Translations under genes and position numbers: made by a program
The notes under the pieces: generated by a model
Told to the model about the DNA's origin: nothing
What the model saw: only the letters and a program-made list of their open reading frames with translations
Database searches by the model: none
Shown: piece after piece, positions 48,171 through 62,017 of the stretch
Layout: every line of letters begins with the position of its first letter
How positions within the stretch are numbered: position 1 is the stretch's first letter
Assembly: GCF_019399895.1 (NCBI RefSeq)
Contig: NC_091885.1
Coordinates: 966,501-1,030,500, forward strand
Length of the DNA: 64,000 bases
From: Cardiocondyla obscurior
Lineage: Eukaryota; Arthropoda; Insecta; Hymenoptera; Formicidae
Direction of reading: 5' to 3'

Positions 48171-48388
48171 TGTTCTCGCGACCATCACGTGCTAGTCGAC
48201 CGACTCTACGCAGTGACTCTATGTTAACCTACAGCGGTCGCGCGACCTTCGACGATAGGACAACGCGAACGGCGTATCGGATGATTCATGCATGGAATGT
48301 TCTCGCGACCGCCACGTGCTAGTTGACCGACTCTACGCAGTGACTCTATGTTAACCTACAGCGGTCGTGCGACCTTCGACGATAGGAC
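48171..48388. repeat. 127-bp tandem duplication
   Basis: A 91-bp core (48171-48261 and 48298-48388) containing tgttctcgcgacc, accgactctacgcagtgact and ccttcgacgataggac occurs twice with only a few changes. The cores are separated by 36 bp of unrelated sequence. It lies between the fold-back MITE and copy H of the exon-bearing family and is CpG-rich, so it may be that copy's leader or promoter. Confidence 0.85.
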
Positions 48389-48510
48389 TATGCTTGGTTA
48401 CGTTGTTTGCGTCGCATGTAGGTTTTTAAGCGCGTCGTAAAATAATTGTATCTTTATATTATTTATATTGTTGGGCTGCTATTAACCAACTTAAATGTTT
48501 TCTGTTTCAG

Positions 48511-48818
48511 ATCCAGAGGAGCAGGTGGTTCTATTGCGTGCGAGGAGGCTCGACATTCAATGGCAACATCCTGAGAGGAGGAGGAGGCCTCGGAAAGGCA
48601 TCCTGCCTCAGCGGAACGACCCCAAGGTAAAAATTAATTTTTTTTTCTTTATACATAATTGTTAATTTTGCCGTTTAGATAATAAATAATTTTTTTTTTA
48701 ATTATTTAATTGAAAAATAAATTAGAGACGCGTAGAAAATTTTTTTTTAACATTTTTAACATGTCTAGAATTTATTTTTCTTTTTTGTATGTTACAGGAT
48801 TTCTGCTGCTGCGCATGA
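48511..48818 (+). CDS. Exon-bearing repeat family, copy H: most gene-like member
   Basis: The acceptor tttctgtttcag precedes an exon at 48511-48626 (116 nt), which ends cccaag|gtaaaa. A 171-bp intron follows (48627-48797) with acceptor tgttacag. The next exon begins gatttctgctgctgcgcatg. In phase 0 the frame reads PEEQVVLLRARRLDIQWQHP, continues ERRRRPRKGILPQRNDPK, and after the splice gives DFCCCA and TGA (48816-48818). A basic protein ending in three cysteines could be lipid-modified, but that is speculation. A second frame (RGGGGLGKAS..) is also open and runs to TAA near 48896. AATAAA near 48976 could end the transcript. The 5' exon with the start codon was not found. The block ctgagaggaggaggagg is the family hallmark. 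Confidence 0.35.
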
Positions 48819-49279
48819 GGTACAGGCAAGAAGCATGCTTTTATATATGTATATAAAAATCTTTGGGAGGGATTACTCCCTGTAAAATACAATTATTATC
48901 GCGACTGAATTATAATAAACTAATATAATATTATCCCTGTCCCCTCCGTATAATACACAGCTATAAAATGGAATTAATAAAAGAAAATATATTCGCGTTT
49001 TTAAACACTTTGCGATTTTTATTATTCTTGTATAATGTAACATTTTATTTTCTCAGAGCTTTTTTTTATTTTTTTTTCTAAGTAGAACAATGTTCTACGC
49101 CAGATAACATCTGTAAGACAAGTGTCGCCGTTACCGATATTACTGATTACGAACTGCAGCCAAATCATCGGTCGTATCGGGAGTGTCTAAAAATGTAGAC
49201 GGGCGATAGAATTTAATTATTCGATTTTTGCAAACGCGAATGCCGAATACAGTATCGCGCGATAGATGTGTGTGTAATT

Positions 49280-49747
49280 ATTTTTCGCGATTATAGATGC
49301 ACGGTCGCGGCTTTCGCGAGTTACTGGGGCGTGGAAGGAAGGCGACACGTCCCATCTGAGAGGAGGAGGAGGTCCGGGATGGACTTCATGCTTCGGTGGA
49401 GCAACATTTCGGTAAGGATCATTTTTTTATTCGCTTAAAATTAACAGCTTTTTGCAATTTATTCGAATACTTTAATCATTTCGATGAGAACTGTAGCATT
49501 TAATGAAGAAGGAAATTTTATATTTGAAATAAATTTGGCTTACTAGAAAAATTTGTTTAAATAATAAATAACTTTTTAATTGTTTAATTGAAAAATTAGT
49601 TAAAGCCGCGTGCAATTTTTTTTTCTTTTTTTTTTTTTTTTTAATAATTGATATTATCTGAACGTCACTATAATTTATGTTTTATTTGTATGTTACAGTA
49701 TCATCCTTTCTACGTTGCTAAAAACTCCACCGCTGCGCATCGAATCG
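49280..49747 (+). other. Exon-bearing repeat family, copy I
   Basis: The exon ends at 49411 and contains ctgagaggaggaggaggtcc. Its Arg-rich frame reads PSERRRRSGMDFMLRWSNIS. The donor is gtaagg, the intron is 49412-49698 (287 bp, close to the 289 bp of copy F) with acceptor tatgttacag, the exon is 49699-49747 (49 nt, reads YHPFYVAKNSTAAHRI), and the donor is gtgagt. The end gcgcatcgaatcg|gtgagt is identical to that of copy F. The upstream leader, cacggtcgcggctttcgcga, is shared with copy F. Orientation is the same as copy H, which ends about 300 bp upstream. Confidence 0.5.
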
Positions 49748-52700
49748 GTGAGTGCTTAATACTTATTTTTTTATATCAGCGTTGCGGGGAATTGTACGTA
49801 AACATCGTACAATTAAACAAAAATAATATTGATGTATAAAATAATTAAATATACAAAATTACATAAAATAAAATTAATGTGAAATTTTTGCGTAATACGT
49901 ATAACACTTAAAACTAATTATCACGTATAATTACCGTGGCGGTCCGAAAATATTATCGGAGATAATCGATCGGTATCGCGGAAAACCCCTTACAACCCTT
50001 TACAATAAATGCGTTTTTATATTACACGACTTTTTGATGGCAGGAGATTGAAAATACGAGTTTAAAGATAGGACATTTAAGATAGGTGACTCAACGTAGG
50101 AGATTTACGTTATCACGTTATTCGAAAACAACTAAAGTGTTGTTCCGAAGTATCCGTTAAGTAGGCAGTGAATAAGTTCTTTCTAGCACTTCTTGCAAAT
50201 CTAATTTTTCAAAATGTGTCACTCGCTGTCCTCTCAACGGGACAAGCTCGTGTGTCCTTTGTCGCGAGAGTCTTGCGACAGCGCGGTAGATGGTACGGGT
50301 CCGTCGTATCAAAGAGATTTCCACTTTGGCGATCCCCACGAGGCACAAAGCCCGAATCCGCGTTCCAAGTATTCACACGGGAGACGAATACGTCTCGCGC
50401 AGGGAGTTAAGGAGGAGCTTAAAAACGCACGGCTCACGCCGGCTTTTCTTCCCCATTTGCACACGAATGTTCCTCTCCTTGCGCTACGAGATATTCCTTT
50501 CCGGTCAATGACGTAACCGATCTTCAGAGGCACTCCGAAGGCCCTTCACCCTTTACTTCACGCAACGTCAATCCCGATTATCCTGCACTTAAACTTTTTC
50601 CGCGTTTCATGGTCGTTTTAATAACAATGCATATTATGGGCGTGTTATAGAAAAAAAAAAAAAATAGGATATAAAAATTCATATCTCTTTATCTCTATAT
50701 TTTTCTCTTTGTTTTTTTTTTTTCTTTTTTTTCTTTTTCGCTTGTTCTTTTTGCTCAGTCTTTTTAAATGGAAATCCACGCGGATTTGTTAGGCCACTTG
50801 TTATTATAGATAATATTTCGTTTTCTCTTCTTTTTTCTTTCTATTTATTTCTCTTAACAATTCTCGAATTACACGTCTTTCTGCTAGGCTCGTTTTCTTT
50901 CTCGCGTGGTCGATAGATAGTCTCTATTTGTTTTTCGTTACGCGAAATTGCTAGTATTTCTCGAGGATTCGACAAACTGCAGCATTGACCATCGATCGTA
51001 GGCAAGACGGGTGGGTTAAGAGGTGTATCTTTTCCGTGAAAAAGCGAGGAGAGGAAAAACGGAGAGAAGGAGAAAGAGGGACAAAGGCGGAGGAATATTG
51101 CAATTTTAAGTTTGCGCATTAGTATCATAAAGTATAATAAAATTACGAGTTGGCACATTTTTCCATGTTACAAGATAAATAGTTGTATAATTATAATAGA
51201 TCAAATCAGGGTAATGTAATTGTAAATTTTGTTACGATCTGTTACCAAAATTAAACTTATCTTATTTACTTCTTAATGATAGAAATAAAATGTAAATGAT
51301 ATATTTTAAAATACATATTTTGCATATTTTATACGTACGTACAAGCATTTTGAGATTTAGAAACAGAAACGAGTTCAGTTCCAATTTATCAATTTTGTAT
51401 ACAATTATTACTACTCTCGAGCAATAAATAACGTAACGCGAAGATCGAAACTTCTTTTTTCGTAGAGACATCTAAAATAGATTGTTATCATTCTTTTTTT
51501 AACGAATTCTGGTGCATTAGAGCTTTGAAATCCGTTTTCCCTCGTCTCTATCTTTCACGGTGATACATACAGAAAGTAGAAATCGGTCAACCCAGGAGCT
51601 ATCTTGTGCAGGCATCGTCCCGGAAATTTGTACGCGTTCTCGGAAGCATAAGCTCCCGTTCTCCGGCGTGCTCGAAGGACGAAGCGTATACAGAAATAAC
51701 GTTTCGATAGGTATGACGCGGCGATCTTTTTATCTCTCAAATCTTTCGACGAATCTCGGGATGCGGGAGGAACGGCAAAGGCGGGATGGGGGGAGGTAAA
51801 GCGAGGTCGTGGATAGAGAAAGAGAATGGGAGGGAAAAACGAGAATAGCACTGAAGACGTCGGGCGACGCCGACGATGGAGATACGATTCATCGTTCTCG
51901 GTCCATTGCCAACATTCGCAGCTTGCGGCCCTTAAGGCCTCGCTTCGGGAACTTCGATTTACCTTTCCGAGACGGAGAAAAAGACCGTCCCCTCTCTCGG
52001 TCTCGAATAAACCGAATGTTGAATTACGCGATACGCGTTTTCTGTCTCTTCGCACGTCTACGTGTTTGCGGAATGTTGCAAGTGGAACCGCGCCGGTTGA
52101 TGCTTTATCGGAATACCCATGATTTCGTATCGATGACTACGCGAACGAAAACGGGGAGGAGAACACCGTGGGTGGGTGATGAAGAGAGGCGAGAGCGAGA
52201 GAGAAGAGGGTCGGAATTTCAAAGCGGACCCGATTGGTAGTATCGATAGTCTGGTATCTCGCGACATCGTCTCCTCGGTTGATGTGCCGAGAGCGAATGC
52301 ATGTTTTTCACGGCGTTCAATAAAAGGTGGAGCACGTTGGATATATTTTGACTGGCGCGATTTTTTTTTTTTTTTTTTTCGTCTATTTTATGATGATAGC
52401 AGGTAGCACGGAACTTTAATTTCACGATGCTGGACAATTTCATGAAAATATGAATTTTTAATTCTGCGTGGAAAACACATGTTTTACTAAAATTACAAAT
52501 TCTTTATTACTATGGTTACATTTGTGTAACTATCACGCTAGAGTCAATTCAACTCCATTAACTAAATGGCGTTATAATTTATGGTAACGAGTTGGAAAGC
52601 AACATTAGTTTTAGTTTTTGTTACTCATTTTTCTAATAAATAGAGAAAATAACTTACAGACAAATGAATTTTCCTCATTACGTCTTTCTTCGCGACAGAT

Positions 52701-55224
52701 GTAAGTTAATTATAATGTTTTGTTTCACTTGTAATTTTTTTACGGTCTATACAATTAAATTACTTTGAATATTTCCTCTTGAAAATGGTATAAATAAAAG
52801 TTTACGTTTAAATTATTCGAGATTTTTATCATATTCTTTTCGTGAAATACAAAAATCTCTTGGGAGAAGTAACGCTTTACGATACGATGAATAATAATAA
52901 TAATAATAATTTAATTAAAGTCGCGAGAAATAAGTAACGGTAACATAATTTTTTATCGGTATTGTAGGTTAACTAAAAAATATTCTTGCGAAAATTTGGT
53001 AAATCGAGATGTATTAGTCGTATTTCATAGCTGTCGCAATAGAGTGGACAAGAAAAGTTGCAGAAAACGTGGTCTGGAAAACGATTCCATGGCATTGTAA
53101 CACCTATGCGTCGGCGATAAAAAAAACATCACAAAAAGAAAACGAAACTTTAACGAAACGCTCGTAGAATTTATGATTACTTCTTTCAGTTAAAAGTTTT
53201 AGATAGTAAAGTGGTAGTAAATCATTATACTTACGCACTTTTATTAGCGCACACTTAGAATTTTCATTTAAATTTCTTACATCAAATTTAAAACCATGCA
53301 ATTTATTTCATATTTATTTTTTTTTTTATTTATACGCACATTTTTTAACGTATCTATGCGCAGCGCAAGAAATTTCAGATTATGAAAACAATAATTTTTA
53401 ATTTCAATACAAATTGCAAAACATTAATCATCGCGATTACAGCGCCTTCGATCGATGTTGTACTATTAGCAAGAATATTATGTTCACTGTTTGCGTAAAT
53501 TCCCGACTCTATTGTTTGCAAAGAGATGGACTTAATTTTCTTAAAAAGGGGGGAGGGGGAAAAAAAAGAGAAGAGGCAATATGCAAATGCAGAAAGGGCG
53601 GGCAAGCAAAACGCGTCCCATATTTCATTGTTTAACCTCCCTTTAACGAGAAGCCGGTGTATCATTGTACTCCATTCGAGTATTAACGCCCTTCGGCGAG
53701 GGGGTGAAAGGGGTGGCGAACTTTCCATGTATACTTGGAGCACGTAGTTTGGTATCAATAAATTTCCATGCGCGGGAAACGGATTACGTTTTATTACCCT
53801 TGTGGTCTGGCAGTAGATTATGGCGTCGAAGTATAACTATTCCGGCAACAACTCCGGGGGCCGGCTTTTGCACTAGCGAGAACGAGAGAGTTCGGGGGGA
53901 TAATCAGCGGCGTGGTCGCAAACAGTCGCGAAATGTTCGGCAATATAAGCGGCCGGGGAGGCATTATAAGCGCGATGCCGAACTCCTACAAAACGTCCTA
54001 CTAATGGGAAATCGATTCTCAAAATAGCTTTCTTATGTGAGAATTATTTTGGCCATCTAAGCAAAGGGGGGTACCCTTTCATTTAGGATTGCGTCGCACG
54101 AAGGGTATGCCACGCGATTACGGATACTTGTAGACCGTGTCTAGGTATTTTCAATGTATTTCTCGTCTCCCTGTAAATAGCGAAATAAGAAAGTGGATTC
54201 GATAATGTTTAAAGATAGGTTTTTGAGATCAGGAAAGATTGTACTTCCATAATGTTATAGATAATTAAGGTACCTGCTTTAGACTACCGCGTTATTTTCT
54301 TGAAACTTGTTATGGACTTTGAGAAGCGTTGTAAGAAACAGCGAACGTTAGCGAAGCAGAAACCCAAGAGAGTATTGAGATCGATAGGTGTTTCACTTTC
54401 CTTGAACATCGAACTTTCCTCTTTAACTCAACCCTTCCTTTGACAAGTAACCGATCGCTTTGCCATTTAAAATCACGAACCGGATCGAATTTTTTTCATT
54501 CTTGATTACTTGAAATTTATCTATGCCATTAAAACGTGTGTTTCTTCAACTGTTTAATTCTCATAATGCACTAGAAATAATTTTTTCAATGTCCTGCATA
54601 TTGTGGTGACAAAATTAATTTAAAAATTAAATTTTTTATCAATATACATTAGCGCAAATTTTTATTAGAAAAAAAATTTCCGTTTTTGTTAAATAAAAAG
54701 AAAATATTCTTTAAATATGTAAAATTTTCTATGTTTTCTTTTTTTTTTCCCTTTTTTTTTTTTTTTTTACTCATGGCCAGTTGTGCCAAAAATGCACAAG
54801 TCATATATACCTATCTTAAATTGAAATAAAAAAATGTAGGATATTTGTACGATAAAGCGGAATATTTCTATCTTTCTAAATTGAAAAAATTTCGCATTGT
54901 GCGCCGAGCAACGCGGCGAGAAAAGAGAACGCGGGCGAGAGGGAGGAAAGGGATGAACTCGAGAGTCTGGAAAATGCGACTACGCGGGGAGATAAGTGTT
55001 GCAACAGGGAATACGAAGTTCCTCTTACGCCGGTCGCGTCCGCGTCGCCAGGTCACGGTTTCCGCGAGAAAGTTTGCTTCGTACAGAGCCATACGTGATC
55101 TATACGGGTTACCGCTACATTCGCCGTCCGCTTCTCCGGCTCCCTCTCGAATCCTGCGCGGGGGGTGTCCCGTAGCCCCCAGAGTTGGTACGCGCTATAA
55201 ATTTCGCGGCTGAAAATCCCGCGT

Positions 55225-55226
55225 GA

Positions 55227-55251
<25 letters not shown>
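55225..55251. repeat. (AT)n microsatellite
   Basis: About 13 AT units, followed by a GC-rich segment with short inverted repeats (cgctcg/cgagcg) and the palindrome at 55293-55308. Confidence 0.95.
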
Positions 55252-55258
<7 letters not shown>

Positions 55259-58200
55259 CACACGCGCTCGAGGGCGCGAGCGATATATATGCCGCGATAT
55301 ATATCGCGTTTTGCACTCGCTTCTACGCTGCCAGTCCTCACCCACTTTTAGGTCGAGAAGAGCGAGATGGACCAGCGGCGGTGAAGGGGTTGAAGGACTG
55401 GCCGGCACGCGCGAAATAGGTATCTCGACTGTGCGGTTAGGCTAACGTCGCTGAGGGGGTGTAGCTGGTTGGAGTTACACCGGTTACACGTTGCAGTTCT
55501 TAGGTGTTCGGATGATTAATGAGGGCTGTTTCGCGTGTGCAGGTTGACTCGTGCGCGCGGGCGGGCTATTAGTACGTTATCCGATATTATCCACGTTCTC
55601 GTGGCAAAGATAGTTGCGAGCCTAGTCAAGTTTGCTGCCTTATCGATTTTCGAAATGGAATTTCGGAGTAGTTGGATTTGTTCTCTCCTGATTGAATTTA
55701 ACGAGTCTCTAATATTGATGAACCCCGGTTCGGAGTCTCCGCTCGGAGTCTGTTAAAACTAACAGACAAGAAACAGACTGCTTTATTATGTTAAGAACGT
55801 ACTTCATTATAACGCATTTAATCCCTTTGAAATAATAGAATTCTTTTTTTCTTTCTTTCTTTTTTTTTTTCTCTCAAGTTTCGGACTTAATTTCTCCACA
55901 AGAGCTTTTTAAAACATTATAACGTCGCAACGAAATTTATATTATTAAATAGACTTTTCTTATTTCTTGTAATCTTCTTGTTTACACGTTTTGCTTGCAA
56001 ACCCCTTTCTTTTTCGGATTTTGATCGTAAAATTACTGTGACAGCTTGTGAGAAAAACGCGAATAGCCGCGATGGAATATAATGTCGGAAAGAAAGCAGA
56101 ACAGCTAAATAAACAGGCGAGCGAGAAGATAAGAGGATACGGAAAGAGTCGCGAGAAAGATGGGGGGAAGATTAACGAGAATGATACAGTGCGAATGTAG
56201 AGCCACACTTCGCTGTCGCCGGAAGTTGCGGACGCGACGCTTTATATTATCCATGTGTCTCTACGGTGGAACTAGTCGCCAGTGCCGTTCTCCATCATGA
56301 GCGAACTAGATAAATTTTCAGTATGCTCAGACAAGAATTTGCCAAGATACATTTCGTTATTTTCTAGTTTCTTTGTTTCGTTATCTTGTCTCTTTGATGC
56401 ATTCAAAAATTGCCCTACGTTACTAAAGATCGGATTTTTATCAATTTCTATAATTAAATTACTTTATATTTTGTAGATTTCCCGGTCTTTTTTATTTTAT
56501 TTATTTTTTTTTTTTTTTTTTTTACAAAAGATCAAAATAACAGTCGTTACGATACAAATTTTTCGTTCCGTTTGTTTATCACTTTGTTACATTCTCTCAA
56601 TCTATTCTCTTTCTCTCGCTCTCGTTTCTTTCCTTTTAATTTTGTCGGTTCGTAAAAAGGGAAAATGAAAGAAAGATTGAATCGTCTTTTCGCAAAACAA
56701 GCTCTTTGAATAATCTCTGTGCTCCCAGTCACAAAGACAACGTTGTAACTCGCTCGTTTACCGCCTGTCTTTCATCGGACACTGTCGCGCGTATGCGAAC
56801 ACACACCCACACGTAGACGCACGTGCATACTCGGGTACCCCCATGAATTTTCGATAATCCAAATTGGATTCCCCAACTGGGTGCGCGCCGGTGGTTCTCG
56901 ACGGTTCTCGCTTTCCATCGGCCGCGGCTTTCCTGCAAAATTGTTTCCCCTTGCCCCTCGCTCGGAAAGTTACGAATTCGCTATTTTCCCTCCCCCCTTT
57001 CCCTCTTCTCCCGTTCACGATTCGTGGGAAACAGTCGTCGGCGCCCGACCTCACATGTCGCCCTTTCTCCCGACCGTTTTTACAGAATTTTCCCCGATCT
57101 GGTATCGGCCTAAAAGCGCGAGAAAATGCGGATTGTAACTCTCCGCCTTTAAAGATCTCGAAACTGCGAGTAGGAAATAAAAGAAGAATGGCCGGGTGGT
57201 ACGTTACAATGCGTTAGACTAGCTATTCCGACGGTAATTCCGCTCACGTTGAAATCGATCCAGCGGAGCAATGTTTAATGGCAAGAGAGAATTTTATTGT
57301 TGATCGAAAGACGCGGCGGAGAATATATAATTAAAAATAGAAACCGGAACCTTATTATTGCATCGGGTTTTTATTTTATTTTGCGCTCCTGTTAATTTTA
57401 TTTTCGTATATTTTTAACCATTTTGTCGATTACACCTGTTTACGTTTTGTCCGCCAGAAAATAACTTGTACACGTAATTTAATTTACAGTCAACCGTCGT
57501 TGATTCATTTAATCATACGTTAATTGCGTCATATCGCATTCCAATATGATTACGTGTATAGTTCCCACTTCATATTCTATCGATCTCTGGCAAGCAAATA
57601 TAGAGTGGCTCGAGGTTTACTTTTCCAACCACTAGATGCATAAATGAACTATTTAATTAATACGTTGCAATTGAGTGTCGGAAAAATGGCAATTAGTAAA
57701 TAATTTTTGGGTACCTCTAAAAAATCTAATTATTTCTTAATACAGATTTATAAAGTAAAACGATTTTTTTTTTTTTAATTTTATCTGCAGCACTATTTAT
57801 ATAGACAATTTTTGTATGTATTATTGTGAAAATTTTATGTTTAATTTCAATCATACAAAACATTTTGCGATATTCTTCTTTGCCGCTGTATTTATCGTGA
57901 TGGACGTTGAAAATTTATATAACGGTATATATAATAAATTTAACCGATGGTACGGCTAATGAACAATGAGAATAGCGCCTGCATGCACGTGTATTTTACA
58001 TACATCATTTATCTCCATTTTGGTCTTGGGAATATTCCCATCTAAGCTTTGAAAGTAGTATTATTGACGATCATTTTTCTTAAGAACTTTCGTAAATCTT
58101 ACTGATACTGAAAACACTTTTTTAATCATTGAAGTATTAAAAAAGTATATAATAAAAAAAAAAATACAAAGATTAAAAATAATTAGATTTTTAATGGAGG

Positions 58201-61200
58201 ACTTCAATCTACGTCAAACGTTTTTTCGTTTATTAGTACATTTTTTTATCGATATCTTTTTTTAAATAAAATTGAAAGTTTTAATTGTTTCTATATTACT
58301 TGTCGCAAATCTCTTATAAAATTAAAAAAAAAAAAAGATGTAAATGCCAACGAATAAAAAGAGTCCCAATTAAGGAAGATAGCTTAAATCATAGCAAGTA
58401 CCGCTTGAATGCACGCGCGAGTTTCCATCTATACAAGACTGATAACTTGTCAAATTGACGACGTACGTGTGCACTTTGGTTCGCGTGATCGCAAGTTTGC
58501 GATTCTCTCTCGTAAGCGCGCGACTCTCTAATTAGTTTGACAAATCGATTGGCGAGTGCGGCCTGGCGCGGCCGGATGTGCACGCGGCGCGATGCGGTGA
58601 TCGGCTTTACCCGACTCGGCGATCTCGCATTGATCCAGATCGTTAAAACATAATGTAATCGTTAATCTCGCTGAGCGTCCACCTACGCGTAAAACTATTC
58701 GCGGGGATTATATCGACCGCGCGTATTCGTTGTATAGCCGAACAACGCGAAATGGCCATCGAAAACAGACTAATCGCAACCTATGACACTTGCTCGCCAA
58801 TTTTAAGCAAATTTCGAGTATTCAGGCTTGTAATATAAATTTACACGGGCAAGCTGGAAGAGTTACAAGAGCTGCTCGATTCAAATTATAAATTCTTTAT
58901 GTCGTACTTATATCAGTCTTTTATCGAACAATATTCCTTTTTTTGATATTTAGTGAAATACGGGAAAATAACATTTTAATGATAATTTAACTAACGCGTT
59001 TTACATAATTATTTATATATATATATATAAAAAGAAGTGTACTGCGCGTACTGGCATTGATACCTGCACGTAGACCGGTTGCTTTCATGAAACATAAAAT
59101 GTAGACATGGTATAAAATCGTGGCAAACGGGCTAAACCTGGCATATAGTACATACATCCCGATGATTTTGTAAATGCAAATATGTGCGTACTTGGGAAAT
59201 TCAATTACTGTGAGACTATGAAGTGCGTTATAATGTTAACTTAAAATGATTATAATTGACGAGATGAGGGAATAATGATAGATTGCTAATTAGTTACGCA
59301 CTTTGTTCGTTGCGTATTTACTATTACTGCGTAAATACGATTACCAGCTTATTAACGGTAAAAAGCATCGTTTTAATAATGTTTAGTAACCGTTCGCGAT
59401 TTGACTAAAATATGACTTTGCTTCCTTGGAAATGTTAGTTGATATTTCATTAATAATCAGATCGGTTACTGCTTTGATCGGTTAAGCTTTATTAAATGGA
59501 TAACGCACGAGATCGTGAAAATGTTTATTATCAGTTAGCTATAATTAGTACCAATAACATTAGTATATGGCTATCAATATCATTTACCTGTAAAAGGATC
59601 GAGAATAATAATTTAATTTATAGAGAAAATTTGATTTTTGACCTAATTAACAGCACTTTGCATTATCTCCTCTCCTACACGTGTATAACACGTGAAAAAA
59701 AAAAAATAATAAAAAGCTTCGATCGCGAGTTACAAGGCATAATAAAGTGCGATTTCAGAATAGCAATCTCATTTTACAATATATATCCCAGTTATATTCC
59801 TATTAAATTATACAGGCCACCGAGTTATCGCGATCCAAAAACAGTCGAAAGGTCGTTGCGCAGTAAACTCAATTAGCAACGATAACGCTTACGTGTTTCC
59901 ATCCGCGAAAATGATTTTCCCGCGAGCCGACAACCACGAAATCGAAAATATTTGGGAGATTAAAATCATTTAGATTGGATTGTAATTTCGATTTTCTCTC
60001 GCATTGAGAGACGAACAAAGGGACGAAGACAAAATTCAGTTGCGAGTTAAAAAAAAAAAAAGAAAAAAAAACAAGAGAGAGAAAGAGAGAGTAAACAAAA
60101 GCATGGAATAACAATGCGATAAACGTTTTAATTTTATATATTATACCTTGATTTAATTTCTGATGTTATTTTAATTATATAATAACTTAATTTCATCTCC
60201 TTCTGGAAAAGTAACGAATTGTAATAATTTTTAATATAAAAATTAATTTTTCTCGAAGCATATAAATAAAATGCATTAAGTAAATTTATTACCGCTCGCG
60301 TAGCTTTCGATGAAGGATAAGATTTTAAAATATGAAAATAATGTTTCATGCCGCTTAATTCGACATAAATACCCCGTATGATGTACGAGTTGTCGATTGC
60401 ATTACAATTTGCCGGATGTCCCGCGTATTATCCTTACGGATTGTATATGTATCGCGATGAAACCGATCCTATGCATAACACAACAAACGATAAATGTTCA
60501 GGGATTATGCACGTCTATTCCCGGTTAAGTTACTAATCGCGCGGTCAAGCGACTGCATCTACGATATCGCGAGAAGCCGAGCGATGCTACGAGCAATGTT
60601 TCCGCGCGCCATAATGGTTCATTATCAAGGATTAGTTCAATTTGCGCGCATACGAGGTCACGTTGTATATCATATTCAATACGTGCGCGACGTCCAATCA
60701 CGGCAGTGTTGCGCACGTTTACCACAAACAATATAACGCGTTTAATATGCAAGACTTGAAGAAGGAGAGAACGGAATTTAGTTCCTTTGCGTTTAATAAT
60801 ATATCTCAATTAATAAATCAAGAAGATTAACTATTATTGTTTTTAATTAAGTCAACGTACGTATATGTCTACGTATGGCGCCTGCTGTTGTCCGACACGG
60901 TGTTGCAAATTAAATTTCGTAACTCCGGCTGGTAAAACACTTTGCGATTTTTGTTCGTAAGTTCCGTTGATGAGTAAGGTTTTTATATCAGCGGGCTAAA
61001 TATCAGGGAAGAAAGACAGTAGAATCTCGAGAAGAAGGATATTAGTTTTATTAATTTACTACGTGAGTTAATTTGCGTGGAGTCCCGATTAAATAAAAAA
61101 TTGTAGAAACATAAATACATATACACGCGAATTCATACATTTTTTTTTTTTTTTTTTTTAAATTAGTTGTGGTATTATTGTGGTGTCGGTATTATTATAT

Positions 61201-61283
61201 TGACATGTTATAATATATTTAACACATTTTTCTCTTTACTTTTTCGCTCGAGATTCTCAGGTAATAAAATCAATTGCATTTTT

Positions 61284-61307
<24 letters not shown>
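61284..61307. repeat. (CT)n microsatellite
   Basis: About 12 uninterrupted CT units. Confidence 0.95.
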
Positions 61308-61314
<7 letters not shown>

Positions 61315-62017
61315 TGACGCGTCGTTCAACACTTGGTGCAATATTGCGAAATGCTAAAATTTGATATATTGTTTTCACCATGCCAAATTTGTTTTGATTG
61401 AATTTTCATCTATTAAGCTAATCTGTTATACGTACTTCGTATGCAAGACTACAATGACATTTATTCGATAGTGATTCCGTCGATTATGTTATCGTATTGA
61501 AAGTTCATTAATTCGTTATAAACCACCCTATACCATTAATGCACTTTATCATTCTTCCCGTGATCCAGTTGCTCGCGACAATTTGAAAGGCCATTGAAAT
61601 CTTTATGACTCAATCGACTCGATAATGGCGATGACCGATTAATGTGACTATTATGATGGCATATGTTCGCCAGTGTGTGAACTTTATTTCGAGCCACCGT
61701 CGCCTCCCGTGCGTTCAAGTTATACGCGTAGCATTATAATCAATGAAATCCATACTAAACATTAACCGCACTGACATTTATTTAAATTTATTAATCAATT
61801 GCGCGAAAATTTTAGCACGCACAATTAACTTTAATTAAACAAAATAAGCTGGTAATAGATCAATCAACAAGAGTTGTAGCCCGCGCTGCTCTATATAACA
61901 CGTTACGTTTTATAAAGTTAAAATTTTCATCTGCTTCTTTGCTCGCTCTTTTTCCCCCGTTTTTACATCGAGCCAACATCCGCCTTCGCTTGGCGGACAC
62001 AATACGGTCCGCGTATA

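Larger units (their letters stand above)
49760..62010. other. Long non-coding region
   Basis: No exon is supported. GC-richer islands lie at 50220-50560, 51560-52270, 53540-54000, 54890-55560, 56760-57200 and 58400-58760. Other content: poly-T or pyrimidine tracts at 50713-50740, 52362-52379, 54738-54768, 55848-55872 and 56506-56523; (AAT)n at 52890-52911; (AT)n at 55225-55251; a perfect 16-bp palindrome cgcgatatatatcgcg at 55293-55308; a GA-rich run at 60070-60095; poly-T at 61141-61159; and (CT)n at 61284-61307. Longer frames in the islands (for example 166 codons at 51555-52055, minus) have no domain and overlap frames on the other strand. Confidence 0.45.

Noticed and set aside
47567..48195. 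Frames of 154 and 87 codons on opposite strands with the same internal peptide
   Set aside because: The shared peptide is produced by the identical inverted arms of the fold-back element.
51555..52055. 166-codon minus-strand frame
   Set aside because: Low-complexity Arg/Ser/Pro composition in a GC-rich island with equally long frames on the other strand.
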